A stretch of 64,000 bases of DNA. It comes from Bacillus norwichensis (GTDB lineage Bacteria > Bacillota > Bacilli > Bacillales > Bacillaceae_C). A program made the position numbers and the translations under genes. Each line of letters starts with the position of its first letter. Within the stretch, counting starts at the first letter, position 1. The notes beneath the pieces were generated by a model that saw only the letters and a list, made by a program, of their open reading frames with translations, was not told the origin of the DNA and searched no databases. Shown piece by piece: positions 35,637 to 43,264 of this stretch. The stretch lies in NCBI RefSeq assembly GCF_014836955.1, contig NZ_JACSPV010000015.1, forward strand, positions 31,441-95,440, read 5' to 3'.

Positions 35637-36890
35637 TTATTTAAAAGAAGCGTTGTTATTTGCTAATTGGTAAACTGTCTTCAGAAGCAGGTTTGCCCCT
35701 TTTTCAATGGCTTCCGCCTCAGTGAATTCCTCTTGGCAGTGGCTTTTTCCTGCAACACTTGGAACAAATATCATGGCTGTAGGAGTAATTAGATTCATAT
35801 ACTTGGCATCATGCCCAGCCCCGCTTATCATTTTTTGACTGCTGTATCCGAGTTGTTTAGCGTTTTCAGTTATGAGATCAACTAAGCTACCGGAAAAATG
35901 TGTTGCAGAACTCTCCCAAATTTTATCTACTTTGACTGCTACTTGTTCAGCTGCTGCAGAAACGCTGATTTTTTCTATCAATGACTGCGTCAATCTTTCT
36001 TTCATCGCATCATTTGAATGTCGGATATCAACAGAGAAGGTAACTTCCCCAGGCACGCAGTTGATCGAATTTGGCTTTACAGCCAATCTGCCAACTGTTG
36101 CAGTTGCTTCTTTGTCTAGGTTTACGGTTGTTTCTCTAATGATTTGTATGATTTTTGAAGCGGCATAAAGGGCGTCTCTACGCATGTTCATCGGTGTTGG
36201 CCCCGCGTGGTCTGATTGTCCGGTTAGATTTACTTCCAGCCAGTCCATGCCTTGTATGCCAGTTACAACGCCGATATCTAGATGTTTATGTTCAAGGACT
36301 GGTCCCTGTTCGATATGAAGCTCAAGATAACAATGACTGTTTTGAATGCGATTTCTTTCTGGTCCATGATAGCCAATTCGTTTTAATTCACTTAAGAAGG
36401 CCTTTCCTTCCTGGTCCTTCCGACTGTAAACAAACTCTTGGTCAAAATGCCCTGCGAGTCCACCAGCCCCTAAAATGGGCGGTTCAAATCTGGAGCCTTC
36501 TTCATTTGTAAAATTAATGAGTTCGATAGGCCTCTCTGTCTGAATGTCCATATTATTTAAAGTGGTTAACACTTCGAGGCCGGCAAGAACACCAAGGATT
36601 CCGTCATACCGTCCCCCTTCGGGTTGAGTATCGAGATGCGATCCTATAAGAACCGGCGCTGCTTGAGGGTTCTTACCTTCTTTTCTGCCATAAATGTTAC
36701 CGAAATCATCTACGCGTACTTGCATCTCAGCATCTAATAGCCATTGCCTAAATAAATCTCTCATCTTTTTATCTTCGTTAGTAAGAGCAAGGCGACAAAT
36801 TCCACCGCGAGCAAGCTTTCCGATAACGGCGCTTTCATTTATCGTGTTCATGAGCCGCTTTATATTAATCGTCATTGTTTCTTCAAGCAT
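35637..36890 (-). CDS. M20-family N-carbamoyl-L-amino acid hydrolase / allantoate amidohydrolase type
   Basis: A 417-residue zinc amidohydrolase of the AllC/HyuC branch of M20. Visible metal and substrate motifs: APVLIGSHLDTQPEGGRYDG, FTNEEGSRFEPPILGA, LELHIEQGPVLE, the dimerisation insert LTGQSDHAGPTPM, and GAGHDAKYMNLITPTAMIFVPS. Such enzymes release CO2 and ammonia from N-carbamoyl amino acids or allantoate. Start 36890 has AAAGGAGG upstream. It leads the operon read from sigma-54 promoter 36966. With HyuA/HyuB (21.7 kb) it would complete hydantoin breakdown; that link is inferred. Confidence 0.9.
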   Translation of the reverse strand: MLEETMTINIKRLMNTINESAVIGKLARGGICRLALTNEDKKMRDLFRQWLLDAEMQVRVDDFGNIYGRKEGKNPQAAPVLIGSHLDTQPEGGRYDGILGVLAGLEVLTTLNNMDIQTERPIELINFTNEEGSRFEPPILGAGGLAGHFDQEFVYSRKDQEGKAFLSELKRIGYHGPERNRIQNSHCYLELHIEQGPVLEHKHLDIGVVTGIQGMDWLEVNLTGQSDHAGPTPMNMRRDALYAASKIIQIIRETTVNLDKEATATVGRLAVKPNSINCVPGEVTFSVDIRHSNDAMKERLTQSLIEKISVSAAAEQVAVKVDKIWESSATHFSGSLVDLITENAKQLGYSSQKMISGAGHDAKYMNLITPTAMIFVPSVAGKSHCQEEFTEAEAIEKGANLLLKTVYQLANNNASFK

Positions 36891-36965
36891 TTTGAGCCCT
36901 CCTTTCTTGATAGTACATGTTAGCGTTAGCATTCTTGCTATTGCATCTTTGCTGTATACAATAAT

Positions 36966-36982
36966 AGCAATTTACGTGCCAA
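36966..36982 (-). promoter_or_regulatory. Sigma-54 (-24/-12) promoter of the M20-amidohydrolase-symporter operon
   Basis: On the minus strand TTGGCACGTAAATTGCT matches TTGGCAC-N5-TTGC with GG-N10-GC. It is 76 bases before the M20 hydrolase start and faces a divergent sigma-54 activator gene. Confidence 0.88.
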
Positions 36983-37060
36983 GTTTTTTTGCTAATTATG
37001 CCCCAAAAGGCTATTTTTGTCTGTTTTTGGTGAACAGTTTAAGAGGATTAGTGACAAAAA

Positions 37061-37150
37061 TGACTCAACTAATGAAGTTTTGAGTCAAAAGTGATTCGGA
37101 ATAACTGTAATAATAAAGAAAAAAACAATTTTGAATCGAAATTGATTCAA
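37061..37150. promoter_or_regulatory. Cluster of TGA(A/C/G)TC dyads, probable activator sites, with sigma-A promoter
   Basis: TGACTCA (37061) and TGAGTCA (37081) are inverted copies; a GTGATTC follows at 37091; a perfect dyad TTGAATCGAAATTGATTCAA occupies 37131-37150. The sites lie 80-170 bases upstream of the minus-strand sigma-54 promoter, as enhancers do. The last dyad overlaps the -35 of a plus-strand promoter (TTGATT 37142, 16 bases, TAATAC 37164), so the activator may also limit its own gene. Confidence 0.7.
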
Positions 37151-37196
37151 AAATCGTGTATTCTAATACTATAGATAAATCGAAAGGGTGATTTGA

Positions 37197-38603
37197 TTGG
37201 GAAAAGTTAGAGAAATTTTGGAGCATCCGTATTTTAAAAAAATTCTTAATGCCCTTTCTGACGGAGTTTTGATTTCAGATGGAGAGGGGCAGGTATTATG
37301 GTTAAATACAGCTTGTGCAAATACTTTAACCAAACCCAAGTCTTTTTTTATCGGAAAAAGTGTTTACTTATTGGAAGAAATGGGAGTGTTTCAACCATCA
37401 GTCACAAAATTAGTGATAGAAAAGCAGGCACTGGTAAGCACTGTGCAAACCTCAGAGGGGAATGATCTCAGGTTTATTGTCACTGGATATCCCATCAGGG
37501 ATGAAAACGGGAAAATTGATTGCATCATCGCTCAGACCAAGGATATTACCGAAATTGTTCATACGACGACAGAACTGGAAGAAACTCAATTATTATTAAA
37601 AAGATATAGCCAGGAAATTATGAGGATCAATTATGAGAAACAATCAGAATCTTATTATTTCACCAGCCAAAGCCCGTCTTATCTTTCTCTGCTGCAAACG
37701 ATTGATAAGATAGCTCCAGCAGAATCGACTGTCCTGTTGAGCGGTGAGACTGGGGTCGGCAAAAACGTTATCGCTCAGCAGATTCATGGGTTAAGCGAGC
37801 GGGGAAATGAGCCGTTTGTTGAGATCAACTGCGGAGCAATACCAGAATCCTTGATTGAATCTGAATTATTCGGTTATGTAAAAGGAGCTTTTACAGGAGC
37901 AAATAAAGGAGGAAAAGCAGGACTCATCAAAATGGCGGATGGGGGGACATTGTTCCTCGATGAAATCGGCGAATTGCCAATTCATTTGCAAGCAAAGCTA
38001 TTACAGTTTTTGCAACAGAGAAAATTCCTTCCTGTGGGTTCGACAGAGTACCAAACATCTGATGTAAGAATCCTCGCTGCGACGAACTTGGATTTAATGG
38101 AAGAAGTAAAGAAGGGAAGGTTCCGCTCTGACTTATTTTACAGATTGAATGTACTGCCAGTCCGAATTCCTTCGTTAAGGGAAAGGAAAGAGGATATTAT
38201 TGGTCTGGTTCAATACAATTTAGAGAAATATAATAAAAAACATAAACGGAGCTGCCGTCTTTCGGCAGGTGTAATGGATATTTTTCAAGATTATGATTGG
38301 CCGGGAAATATACGGGAGCTGGAAAACTTAATGGAACGGCTCGTAATTATCGCGCCTGAGTATGAAATTCAGGTGAAGGATCTGCCTGCACATATGAGGG
38401 AGCAGGAAGTAAATACTTTCGATCTTGCAAGCTTTAATAGAGGGGATTCATTGACAGAGGTATTGGAATCAGTTGAAGAGAGTATCATTTCCAAGGCGTA
38501 TGCCAAATTTAAAACGACGAGAAAAACTGCGGAAGAGCTGGGTGTCTCTCAATCTTTACTGATGAGGCGCTTAAAAAAATACAATTTGACAAATGAAAGC
38601 TAA
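37197..38603 (+). CDS. Sigma-54-dependent activator with PAS domain
   Basis: A 468-residue enhancer-binding protein: PAS domain (FKKILNALSDGVLISDGEGQV, ~15-115), coiled linker, AAA+ domain (GETGVGKN ~182; KGAFTGANKGG; DGGTLFLDEIGELP; FRSDLFYRLNVLPVRIP) and C-terminal helix-turn-helix (TRKTAEELGVSQSLLMRRL). Start TTG 37197 follows AAAGGGTG by 7 bases. It is divergent from the M20-amidohydrolase-symporter operon and likely activates promoter 36966, perhaps also 30964. The PAS domain should sense a small catabolite; none can be named from the sequence. Confidence 0.93.
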   Translation: MGKVREILEHPYFKKILNALSDGVLISDGEGQVLWLNTACANTLTKPKSFFIGKSVYLLEEMGVFQPSVTKLVIEKQALVSTVQTSEGNDLRFIVTGYPIRDENGKIDCIIAQTKDITEIVHTTTELEETQLLLKRYSQEIMRINYEKQSESYYFTSQSPSYLSLLQTIDKIAPAESTVLLSGETGVGKNVIAQQIHGLSERGNEPFVEINCGAIPESLIESELFGYVKGAFTGANKGGKAGLIKMADGGTLFLDEIGELPIHLQAKLLQFLQQRKFLPVGSTEYQTSDVRILAATNLDLMEEVKKGRFRSDLFYRLNVLPVRIPSLRERKEDIIGLVQYNLEKYNKKHKRSCRLSAGVMDIFQDYDWPGNIRELENLMERLVIIAPEYEIQVKDLPAHMREQEVNTFDLASFNRGDSLTEVLESVEESIISKAYAKFKTTRKTAEELGVSQSLLMRRLKKYNLTNES

Positions 38604-38636
38604 AGGAGAAGGCTAACTGCGGGAGCCTCTCCTTTT
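38602..38636 (+). terminator. Terminator of the activator gene
   Basis: AAAGGAGA-GGCT and AGCC-TCTCCTTT form a stem with one bulge, followed by TAAC. The left arm overlaps the stop codon. Confidence 0.75.
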
Positions 38637-38780
38637 AACTTCTGTAAGTGGTAAGAGGAATGCGTCATGCAAGCCCTGGCTGCATAAAGTTAGCGTCTCC
38701 GGCGGATGCCACGGATTTTCAGAGGAAATGTATTGAGCTCGATACAATCCAGGCGCAAATACGCCAAGGAGAATCTGATT
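38637..38780 (+). repeat. Dispersed repeat copy C, IS200/IS605-end-like
   Basis: Lacks the first bases of the family but keeps ACTTCTGTAAGTGGT, the core GGCGGATGCCACGGATTTTC and the terminal AAATACGCCAAGG. It fills the gap between two convergent genes and touches the last codon of the MerR-family gene. Confidence 0.65.
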
Positions 38781-39606
38781 AGTCAATCAATACCTGAATT
38801 TCAGCAAGAAACTCCTCACGATTCTTCGAAATGAACTCATCAATGATTGTACGAATAATGAAGTCGCCTTTAATCTTGTAATGGTTCTCTTTGATAAAAT
38901 CGTTCAGGATATGAAAGTAGGCCGATGCATCACTATGTCCCCCGCGAAAGAAAATGCAGGCATATGTTCCTTGAGGGAGGACGCCAAAATCAATTTCTTC
39001 TATTAATTTACTTCTTTCCACTTCTTCTAAAATAAGAAAAATAGAGCTGTATTCCAAAAAACTTTCACGTTGGAAATTATTTTCTGAAATAGTCAGTCCC
39101 ACTTTTCCGATGAAGATGGATGCGAGATGGTGATATTGCTGCTTTAACTTGCGTAACGAAAGCTCAAGCTCATAGAAAGAAGAGATGGTTTCCTGAAGCT
39201 GGATGATTTTTCTTTCAGGTATCGTTTTGATGAAAGGGAGATTAATGTTTTCAATATATTTTGCTGATTTGAATTCGTCAATCCGTGCTTCTAACTTCTT
39301 TTTTGCCATTTCCAGCTCTTGTATTTTTTGCTCTGTGATCCTTTTATGTTCCTTAAGCGTATCAATCAGCTCGTCGATATCTCGGTTGGATGTCTGCTTT
39401 TTAATGTCCGCCAGTGGAACGCCAAGTACTTTTAAATAATTGATGATATCGAGCAATTTAAATTGCTCGATGGAATAATACCGATAGCCATTTTCAGGGT
39501 TCACTTCAATTGGCTTGAACAAGTCGATTTCATCGTAATATCTTAGTGTTTTGACCGGTATATTGTGGAGCTTTGACATCTGTCCAATTGAAAATTGATT
39601 CTTCAT
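38779..39606 (-). CDS. MerR-family regulator with GyrI-like effector domain
   Basis: A 275-residue regulator: MerR winged helix (FSIGQMSKLHNIPVKTLRYYDEIDLFKP, ~5-75), dimerisation coiled coil (~80-125) and a C-terminal GyrI-like ligand domain (~130-275), as in BmrR/BltR-type proteins that sense hydrophobic compounds. It shares its strand with a GyrI-like gene 35 bases upstream. A MerR-type promoter with a 19-base spacer lies before the dioxygenase gene at 41337; this protein is the obvious candidate to act there (inference). Confidence 0.9.
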   Translation of the reverse strand: MKNQFSIGQMSKLHNIPVKTLRYYDEIDLFKPIEVNPENGYRYYSIEQFKLLDIINYLKVLGVPLADIKKQTSNRDIDELIDTLKEHKRITEQKIQELEMAKKKLEARIDEFKSAKYIENINLPFIKTIPERKIIQLQETISSFYELELSLRKLKQQYHHLASIFIGKVGLTISENNFQRESFLEYSSIFLILEEVERSKLIEEIDFGVLPQGTYACIFFRGGHSDASAYFHILNDFIKENHYKIKGDFIIRTIIDEFISKNREEFLAEIQVLID

Positions 39607-39641
39607 TTTTCACCACCTCAATTAGGATATGAAGGATAGTG

Positions 39642-40034
39642 TTATTTTACTGCGATATGTATCTCAATATCTCCATTAGAGAGGTACTTTTCAAAATCAA
39701 CTGTATAAGCTCGATTCAGTGTTCCTGATTCTTCCAAATTCCAAATGTTGCTCCAGGCCTTAAAAATCCCTTGATCATCAGTCGAATCAACTGTAAAAAT
39801 CTCATACTTTTCTGTAGGGAGCTCAATAGATGTTTCTCCATCTTGTTCAGTTGCAACGCCTAAAGAGTAATCTCCTTTATAATTGCTTTCGTAATCATAA
39901 TAAACACCATATACATTGCCTTCATAGTTTGTAAGGCTGCTTGAGGCGCTTTCCCACATGTTTTTTATTTTATCCATCACATGCTTATCATTAAAATTAT
40001 TTGTTCTAACGTTAGTTATAATTGATAGTTGCAT
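39642..40034 (-). CDS. GyrI-like small-molecule-binding domain protein
   Basis: A 130-residue stand-alone effector-binding (GyrI-like/AraC-effector) domain, without a DNA-binding part: VYGVYYDYESNYKGDYSLGVATE, IELPTEKYEIFTVDSTDDQGIFKAWSNIW. Such proteins bind or hydrolyse amphipathic compounds, or, as E. coli SbmC/GyrI, protect gyrase. ATG 40034 has AGGAG 9 bases upstream. A near-consensus LexA box overlaps its promoter (40064-40092), which fits an SOS-linked role. It probably forms an operon with the MerR gene downstream. Confidence 0.75.
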   Translation of the reverse strand: MQLSIITNVRTNNFNDKHVMDKIKNMWESASSSLTNYEGNVYGVYYDYESNYKGDYSLGVATEQDGETSIELPTEKYEIFTVDSTDDQGIFKAWSNIWNLEESGTLNRAYTVDFEKYLSNGDIEIHIAVK

Positions 40035-40063
40035 GCTTATCAACTCCTGAATATTTTAAATAT

Positions 40064-40092
40064 ATTATAGAACAAATGTTTGTTTCGGGCAA
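40064..40092 (-). promoter_or_regulatory. Promoter with near-consensus LexA box
   Basis: On the minus strand TTGCCC, 17 bases, TATAAT. The spacer holds AGAACAAATGTTTG (plus strand 40069-40082), which fits the Bacillus LexA/DinR consensus CGAACRNRYGTTYG with one mismatch (first base). The box overlaps the -10, as expected for a repressor site. Confidence 0.6.
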
Positions 40093-40107
40093 ACACTTTC
40101 GATGAAA

Positions 40108-40245
40108 AAAGCGGAAGCGCCTTAGGCAGAACGAGCAAACAAGATGATTTCCTCCATTATAGGGACGCGGTTGATCCTTGGAGGGGAGGTGACGCTGGAG
40201 CACCTTCGCTGGCACTAGCACTACCTGTACGCCGTCAAAGAAAAA
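40108..40245. repeat. Degenerate Bacillus-type dispersed repeat
   Basis: Starts with AAAAAAGCGGAAGCGCCTTA and contains GGTGACGCTGGAGCACCTTC and ACCTGTACGCCG. I recall intergenic repeats with an AAGCGGAAGCGCCTT start from several Bacillus genomes; this appears to be a worn copy. A distant relative may lie at 52980-53045. No gene is seen in it. Confidence 0.4.
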
Positions 40246-40283
40246 GAAAAATTTTTGATAACGTTATATTTTTTACTCAAAAG

Positions 40284-40315
40284 AAAAGAATGCATCAAAT
40301 TCTGATGCATTCTTT
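40284..40315 (-). terminator. Terminator of the dioxygenase gene
   Basis: AAAGAATGCATCA and TGATGCATTCTTT form a perfect 13-bp stem with a five-base loop just after the minus-strand stop codon; T runs are modest on both sides. Confidence 0.8.
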
Positions 40316-40321
40316 AAGATC

Positions 40322-41308
40322 TTAAACTTTTTCTTTTTTTCTAAATGGGACGATTGGAAGAAGTTCTCCTGTATGGATATCTTCAACAGGAACAGCTTCC
40401 TCGACCCAGCTTTTTGGCGGCATGGCACCCCAGAAAGTTGCGCGTTGAGGGTCAGCAAGATCCCATTTGATTGGTTCCCAGTCCGGATCGTTTGTAAAAT
40501 AGTCTCCAGTGTATAATTCCATGCGGTTTCCATCAGGATCTCTCAAATAAACGAAGAAAGCATTGGATGTTCCATGCCTGCCAGGCGAGCGCTCGATATT
40601 AGCGTAATAGCCCAGTGAAGCAAGATGGTCGCATGCATCCAAAATGGATTTCGCGTCATCCATCCAAAAACCAGTATGATGAAAGCGAGGTCCGGTTTCG
40701 CTTATTAGCGCAAGGTCATGAACACTTGGCTTTCTGTGCATCCATGCAGCCCAAATATTTTCTTCCTCGCTCTCTACTTTTACAGTGTACTCAGAGGTTC
40801 TGAAACCTAAATGATCGCTGTACCAAGCGTATAAATCATCTATGTTTGTAATGAGACAGTTGGCATGGTCGATTCTTTTGATTTTTACATTTCCTTGCAA
40901 ATGATATTTCTGCAGCATTCTGTCGGCTTTTTCCATTTCGTAGAAAAATTCAACAGGAATACCGCCTGGATCTTGAATTCGTAGTGCACGTCCCTGGCCT
41001 TTTTCCTCGCCGGCAGCCACCCAACGCTTATTTACTCCAAGTTCAGTGAATAGTTCATCTAGTGCATCAAGGTCACTGTCAGCGCTTACACGATAGGCAA
41101 TATGTTTTAAGCTGGCCTGTTCGCCTTTCGTCAAAACGAGACAATGGTGGTTTGCATCTTCCAAAGCCCTCAAATAAATATGGGTGTCATCAGACTCAGT
41201 TTCAATGAAACCCAGCCCATCACAATAAAAGTGACGTGCGCGATCTAAATCAGTAACTGTTACTTCAGCATGGTGTAAACGGACAATATCAAAGTTTTTG
41301 TTTGGCAT
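40322..41308 (-). CDS. Extradiol ring-cleavage dioxygenase (homoprotocatechuate 2,3-dioxygenase type)
   Basis: A 328-residue two-domain VOC-fold dioxygenase. The N-terminal domain begins IVRLHHAEVTVTDLDRARHFY; the catalytic domain has the 2-His-1-carboxylate set in IKRIDHANC, RFHHTGFWMDD and GNRMELYTGDY. The segments match the Fe/Mn-dependent 3,4-dihydroxyphenylacetate 2,3-dioxygenase branch. It opens the ring of a catechol next to the hydroxyls. Start 41308 has GGAGGATG upstream. No other aromatic pathway gene is adjacent; instead a MerR-type promoter drives it, so it may serve detoxification of catechols rather than a full pathway. Confidence 0.9.
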   Translation of the reverse strand: MPNKNFDIVRLHHAEVTVTDLDRARHFYCDGLGFIETESDDTHIYLRALEDANHHCLVLTKGEQASLKHIAYRVSADSDLDALDELFTELGVNKRWVAAGEEKGQGRALRIQDPGGIPVEFFYEMEKADRMLQKYHLQGNVKIKRIDHANCLITNIDDLYAWYSDHLGFRTSEYTVKVESEEENIWAAWMHRKPSVHDLALISETGPRFHHTGFWMDDAKSILDACDHLASLGYYANIERSPGRHGTSNAFFVYLRDPDGNRMELYTGDYFTNDPDWEPIKWDLADPQRATFWGAMPPKSWVEEAVPVEDIHTGELLPIVPFRKKEKV

Positions 41309-41336
41309 AACTATCATCCTCCGATCTTTTGACATC

Positions 41337-41367
41337 AGTTTAAACTCTCCAGTAACTGGAGAGTCAA
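41337..41367 (-). promoter_or_regulatory. MerR-type promoter with dyad in a 19-base spacer
   Basis: On the minus strand TTGACT and TAAACT are 19 bases apart, two more than optimal, and the spacer is almost filled by the dyad CTCTCCAGT-T-ACTGGAGAG. Overlong spacers with a central dyad are the hallmark of MerR-activated promoters. Predicted transcription starts ~22 bases before the dioxygenase ATG. Confidence 0.8.
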
Positions 41368-41415
41368 TGGAATTATTTAAATTTTAAACAAAAGAAAACG
41401 GTTTACAAATTTATA

Positions 41416-41444
41416 TTGACATACGTTTAATATATAGGTAATAT
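41416..41444 (+). promoter_or_regulatory. Sigma-A promoter of the structured leader
   Basis: Consensus TTGACA, 17 bases, then TAATAT. It reads rightward, away from the dioxygenase gene, into a ~245-base leader with no open frame. Confidence 0.8.
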
Positions 41445-41450
41445 AAATTC

Positions 41451-41645
41451 AAGACGTACAAAATTTACTTTCCGGATTAATTACCTTTTTTCGGTTCAGG
41501 TAAAATAGTGCGCAACCTTATCACATCGTTAAATAAGAAGACTGCCGAATCTGTCATCCAGCGGCTTTAACCGCGGGACAAACGCAGAACAAACCAGTCG
41601 CACATCCACCCTTCTTTTTGATGGGCTGATGGCGACTGTTTTTTT
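41451..41645 (+). ncRNA. Structured leader with intrinsic terminator (candidate riboswitch or attenuator)
   Basis: After the promoter the leader can form TTACCT/AGGTAA (41481-41503), a nested stem CTGC/GCAG, TGTC/GACA, GCGG/CCGC (41542-41587), and a terminator CAGTCGC/GCGACTG with inner CATC/GATG followed by TTTTTTT (41595-41645). Only after that come the ribosome binding site and the Cys-rich mini-gene. This is the order of a transcription-attenuating riboswitch. It did not match any riboswitch class I could recall with confidence, although CTGCCGAATC faintly resembles the start of the ydaO (c-di-AMP) class. Confidence 0.5.
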
Positions 41646-41696
41646 ACGCCGGTTTTCTGATTCAACGGACAAATGATTCTTAGGAGGAAAAGAAAC

Positions 41697-41777
41697 ATGT
41701 GTCTCGCTAAATCAGGTTGTAAACTATGCGGCAACTGCAAAGGCTCCAAAGCGGCAAAAAACGAAAAGAAAAAATAA
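41697..41777 (+). CDS. 26-residue Cys-rich peptide
   Basis: ATG follows TAGGAGGA with good spacing. The product MCLAKSGCKLCGNCKGSKAA (then KNEKKK) has four cysteines at 2, 8, 11 and 14 and a Lys-rich tail, which could bind a metal or a small cluster. It is flanked by a leader terminator upstream and a strong terminator downstream, so it is the only coding product of its transcript. Too short for a family assignment; a chance frame is possible but the context argues for a real small protein. Confidence 0.55.
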   Translation: MCLAKSGCKLCGNCKGSKAAKNEKKK

Positions 41778-41787
41778 GGGGCCAAAC

Positions 41788-41824
41788 ACAAAGAGAACAA
41801 GGGGGCATTTCCCTTGTTCTCTTT
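41788..41824 (+). terminator. Terminator of the Cys-rich mini-gene
   Basis: CAAAGAGAACAAGGG and CCCTTGTTCTCTTTG pair perfectly over 15 bp around a seven-base loop. It may also stop leftward transcription of the flavoprotein gene. Confidence 0.85.
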
Positions 41825-41882
41825 GCGTTTCAAGGTTTTCTTCAAAAATGAAAAACCCGTGTTATCGGGTTTTCAGATATAT

Positions 41883-43058
41883 CTATTTGAAGTTCTCTGC
41901 TTTCCTCTTTCCTTGTTCTATGGCAGCGAGGGCCAATTTATGAATTGTCATATCATCCATTGGCGGATTGTGAAGACCAGCCCTGGCATCACGGTAGTAT
42001 CTTTGTAGCGGGTTGGAACGTTGTAGGCTTTTGGCACCGGCTACGCGCATCGCTTTATCAATGATCGAAATTGCTGAGTTGGTTACTGTATGCTTCACCG
42101 CCCCGAGTTCGTTGGCAATTAACGACCGTCTCTTCTCATCATCATATGCCTCGGCAACATTATATAGGAAATGTCTTGCTCTCATTAGCTCAAGCTCAAT
42201 TTCACCCAATAAACGCTGAACATTCGGCAATTCACTTATGGTTCCTTTTATACTGTTTGGTGAATGTTCATTGGCAAACTGGATGGCATAATCCCTTGCG
42301 GCTTGTGCAATTCCAAGATAACAAGCAGGGATGTGCATGACCCAGCCGTTGATTTTGTTTCCACGAGGGCCATCATTGATTTCTACAAGCATGGAATTGT
42401 CGACTTTGACATTTTCCAAAATCAAATCATGGCTTTCCGTACCTCGCATGGAGATGACATCCCAAGTTTCTTCAATAGAAAGGCCTTCCGTATCTTTATG
42501 CAGCAAGAAGAAGCCAATCGCCTGTTTTTCTTCAATCCAAGCGGAGGTGAGGAAATAGGTCAATGCAGGTGACATCGTCGTAAAATTTTTCCTTCCATTA
42601 ATGACCCAGTGCCCATCGACTTTAGCTGCTGTTGTTCCTGGACGTCCACCTCTTGTCGGGCTGCCTGTCTGTGCCTCACTTACAGCACGGTTGACGAGTG
42701 CTCCGTCCAGCACTTCCTTTGCAAAGAAATTCAATCGGTCTTCACTCCAGAGTTTTTTCTCATAAAGCTCGCCGACTGTTCCGAGGTGCCAGCCGATGGA
42801 AAGCCCCGTAGCTGAGTCAAAGCTTGCGATGGTCTCTTGTAAAAGTACCATGTCATATGCTCTTAATCCTTCTCCGCCGTATTCCTTTGTTAAAGTCAAA
42901 CTTGTATAGCCCATCTCAACAAGCTCTTGAATATTCTCCATCGGAAATTTAGCCTGCTCATCCGTTTCGGCAGATCTGCTTTTAAATGCCGCCTCTTTTG
43001 TATATAAACGCTCCAGCCATTGCATTTGAATATCACTCTTTATAAATAAGTCTTTCAT
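41883..43058 (-). CDS. Acyl-CoA-dehydrogenase-family flavoprotein (SfnB/DszC-like)
   Basis: A 391-residue acyl-CoA dehydrogenase fold protein: helical N-domain, FAD-binding beta domain (VNRAVSEAQTGSPTRGGRPGTTAAKVDGHWVINGRK region), and helical C-domain ending in KSLQRSNPLQRYYRDARAGLHNPP. The AVSEAQTGSPTR and LQRYYRDAR features resemble SfnB/DszC-type members, some of which are FMNH2-dependent monooxygenases in sulfur acquisition. Start 43058 has GAGGTG upstream. It is divergent from an amino acid/cystine-type ABC transporter, which supports a role in handling an organosulfur or amino acid derivative. True acyl-CoA oxidation remains possible. Confidence 0.8.
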   Translation of the reverse strand: MKDLFIKSDIQMQWLERLYTKEAAFKSRSAETDEQAKFPMENIQELVEMGYTSLTLTKEYGGEGLRAYDMVLLQETIASFDSATGLSIGWHLGTVGELYEKKLWSEDRLNFFAKEVLDGALVNRAVSEAQTGSPTRGGRPGTTAAKVDGHWVINGRKNFTTMSPALTYFLTSAWIEEKQAIGFFLLHKDTEGLSIEETWDVISMRGTESHDLILENVKVDNSMLVEINDGPRGNKINGWVMHIPACYLGIAQAARDYAIQFANEHSPNSIKGTISELPNVQRLLGEIELELMRARHFLYNVAEAYDDEKRRSLIANELGAVKHTVTNSAISIIDKAMRVAGAKSLQRSNPLQRYYRDARAGLHNPPMDDMTIHKLALAAIEQGKRKAENFK

Positions 43059-43264
43059 TTCTTCACCTCTAATATTGTATATGCATAAGATGCTTAAAAT
43101 TAACAAAACCTATTAGTTTGATTGGTTTTAATCTTATCGAACTTGATTTTAAGCGTCAAGCCCTATCAATTCAGTGGGAAAAAAGACTTAATCCTCACTT
43201 TACAACTAAGAATAGTTATGATACTCTTTTGGGTAAATTTAAGAAATATAAAGCAGGGATCAAT

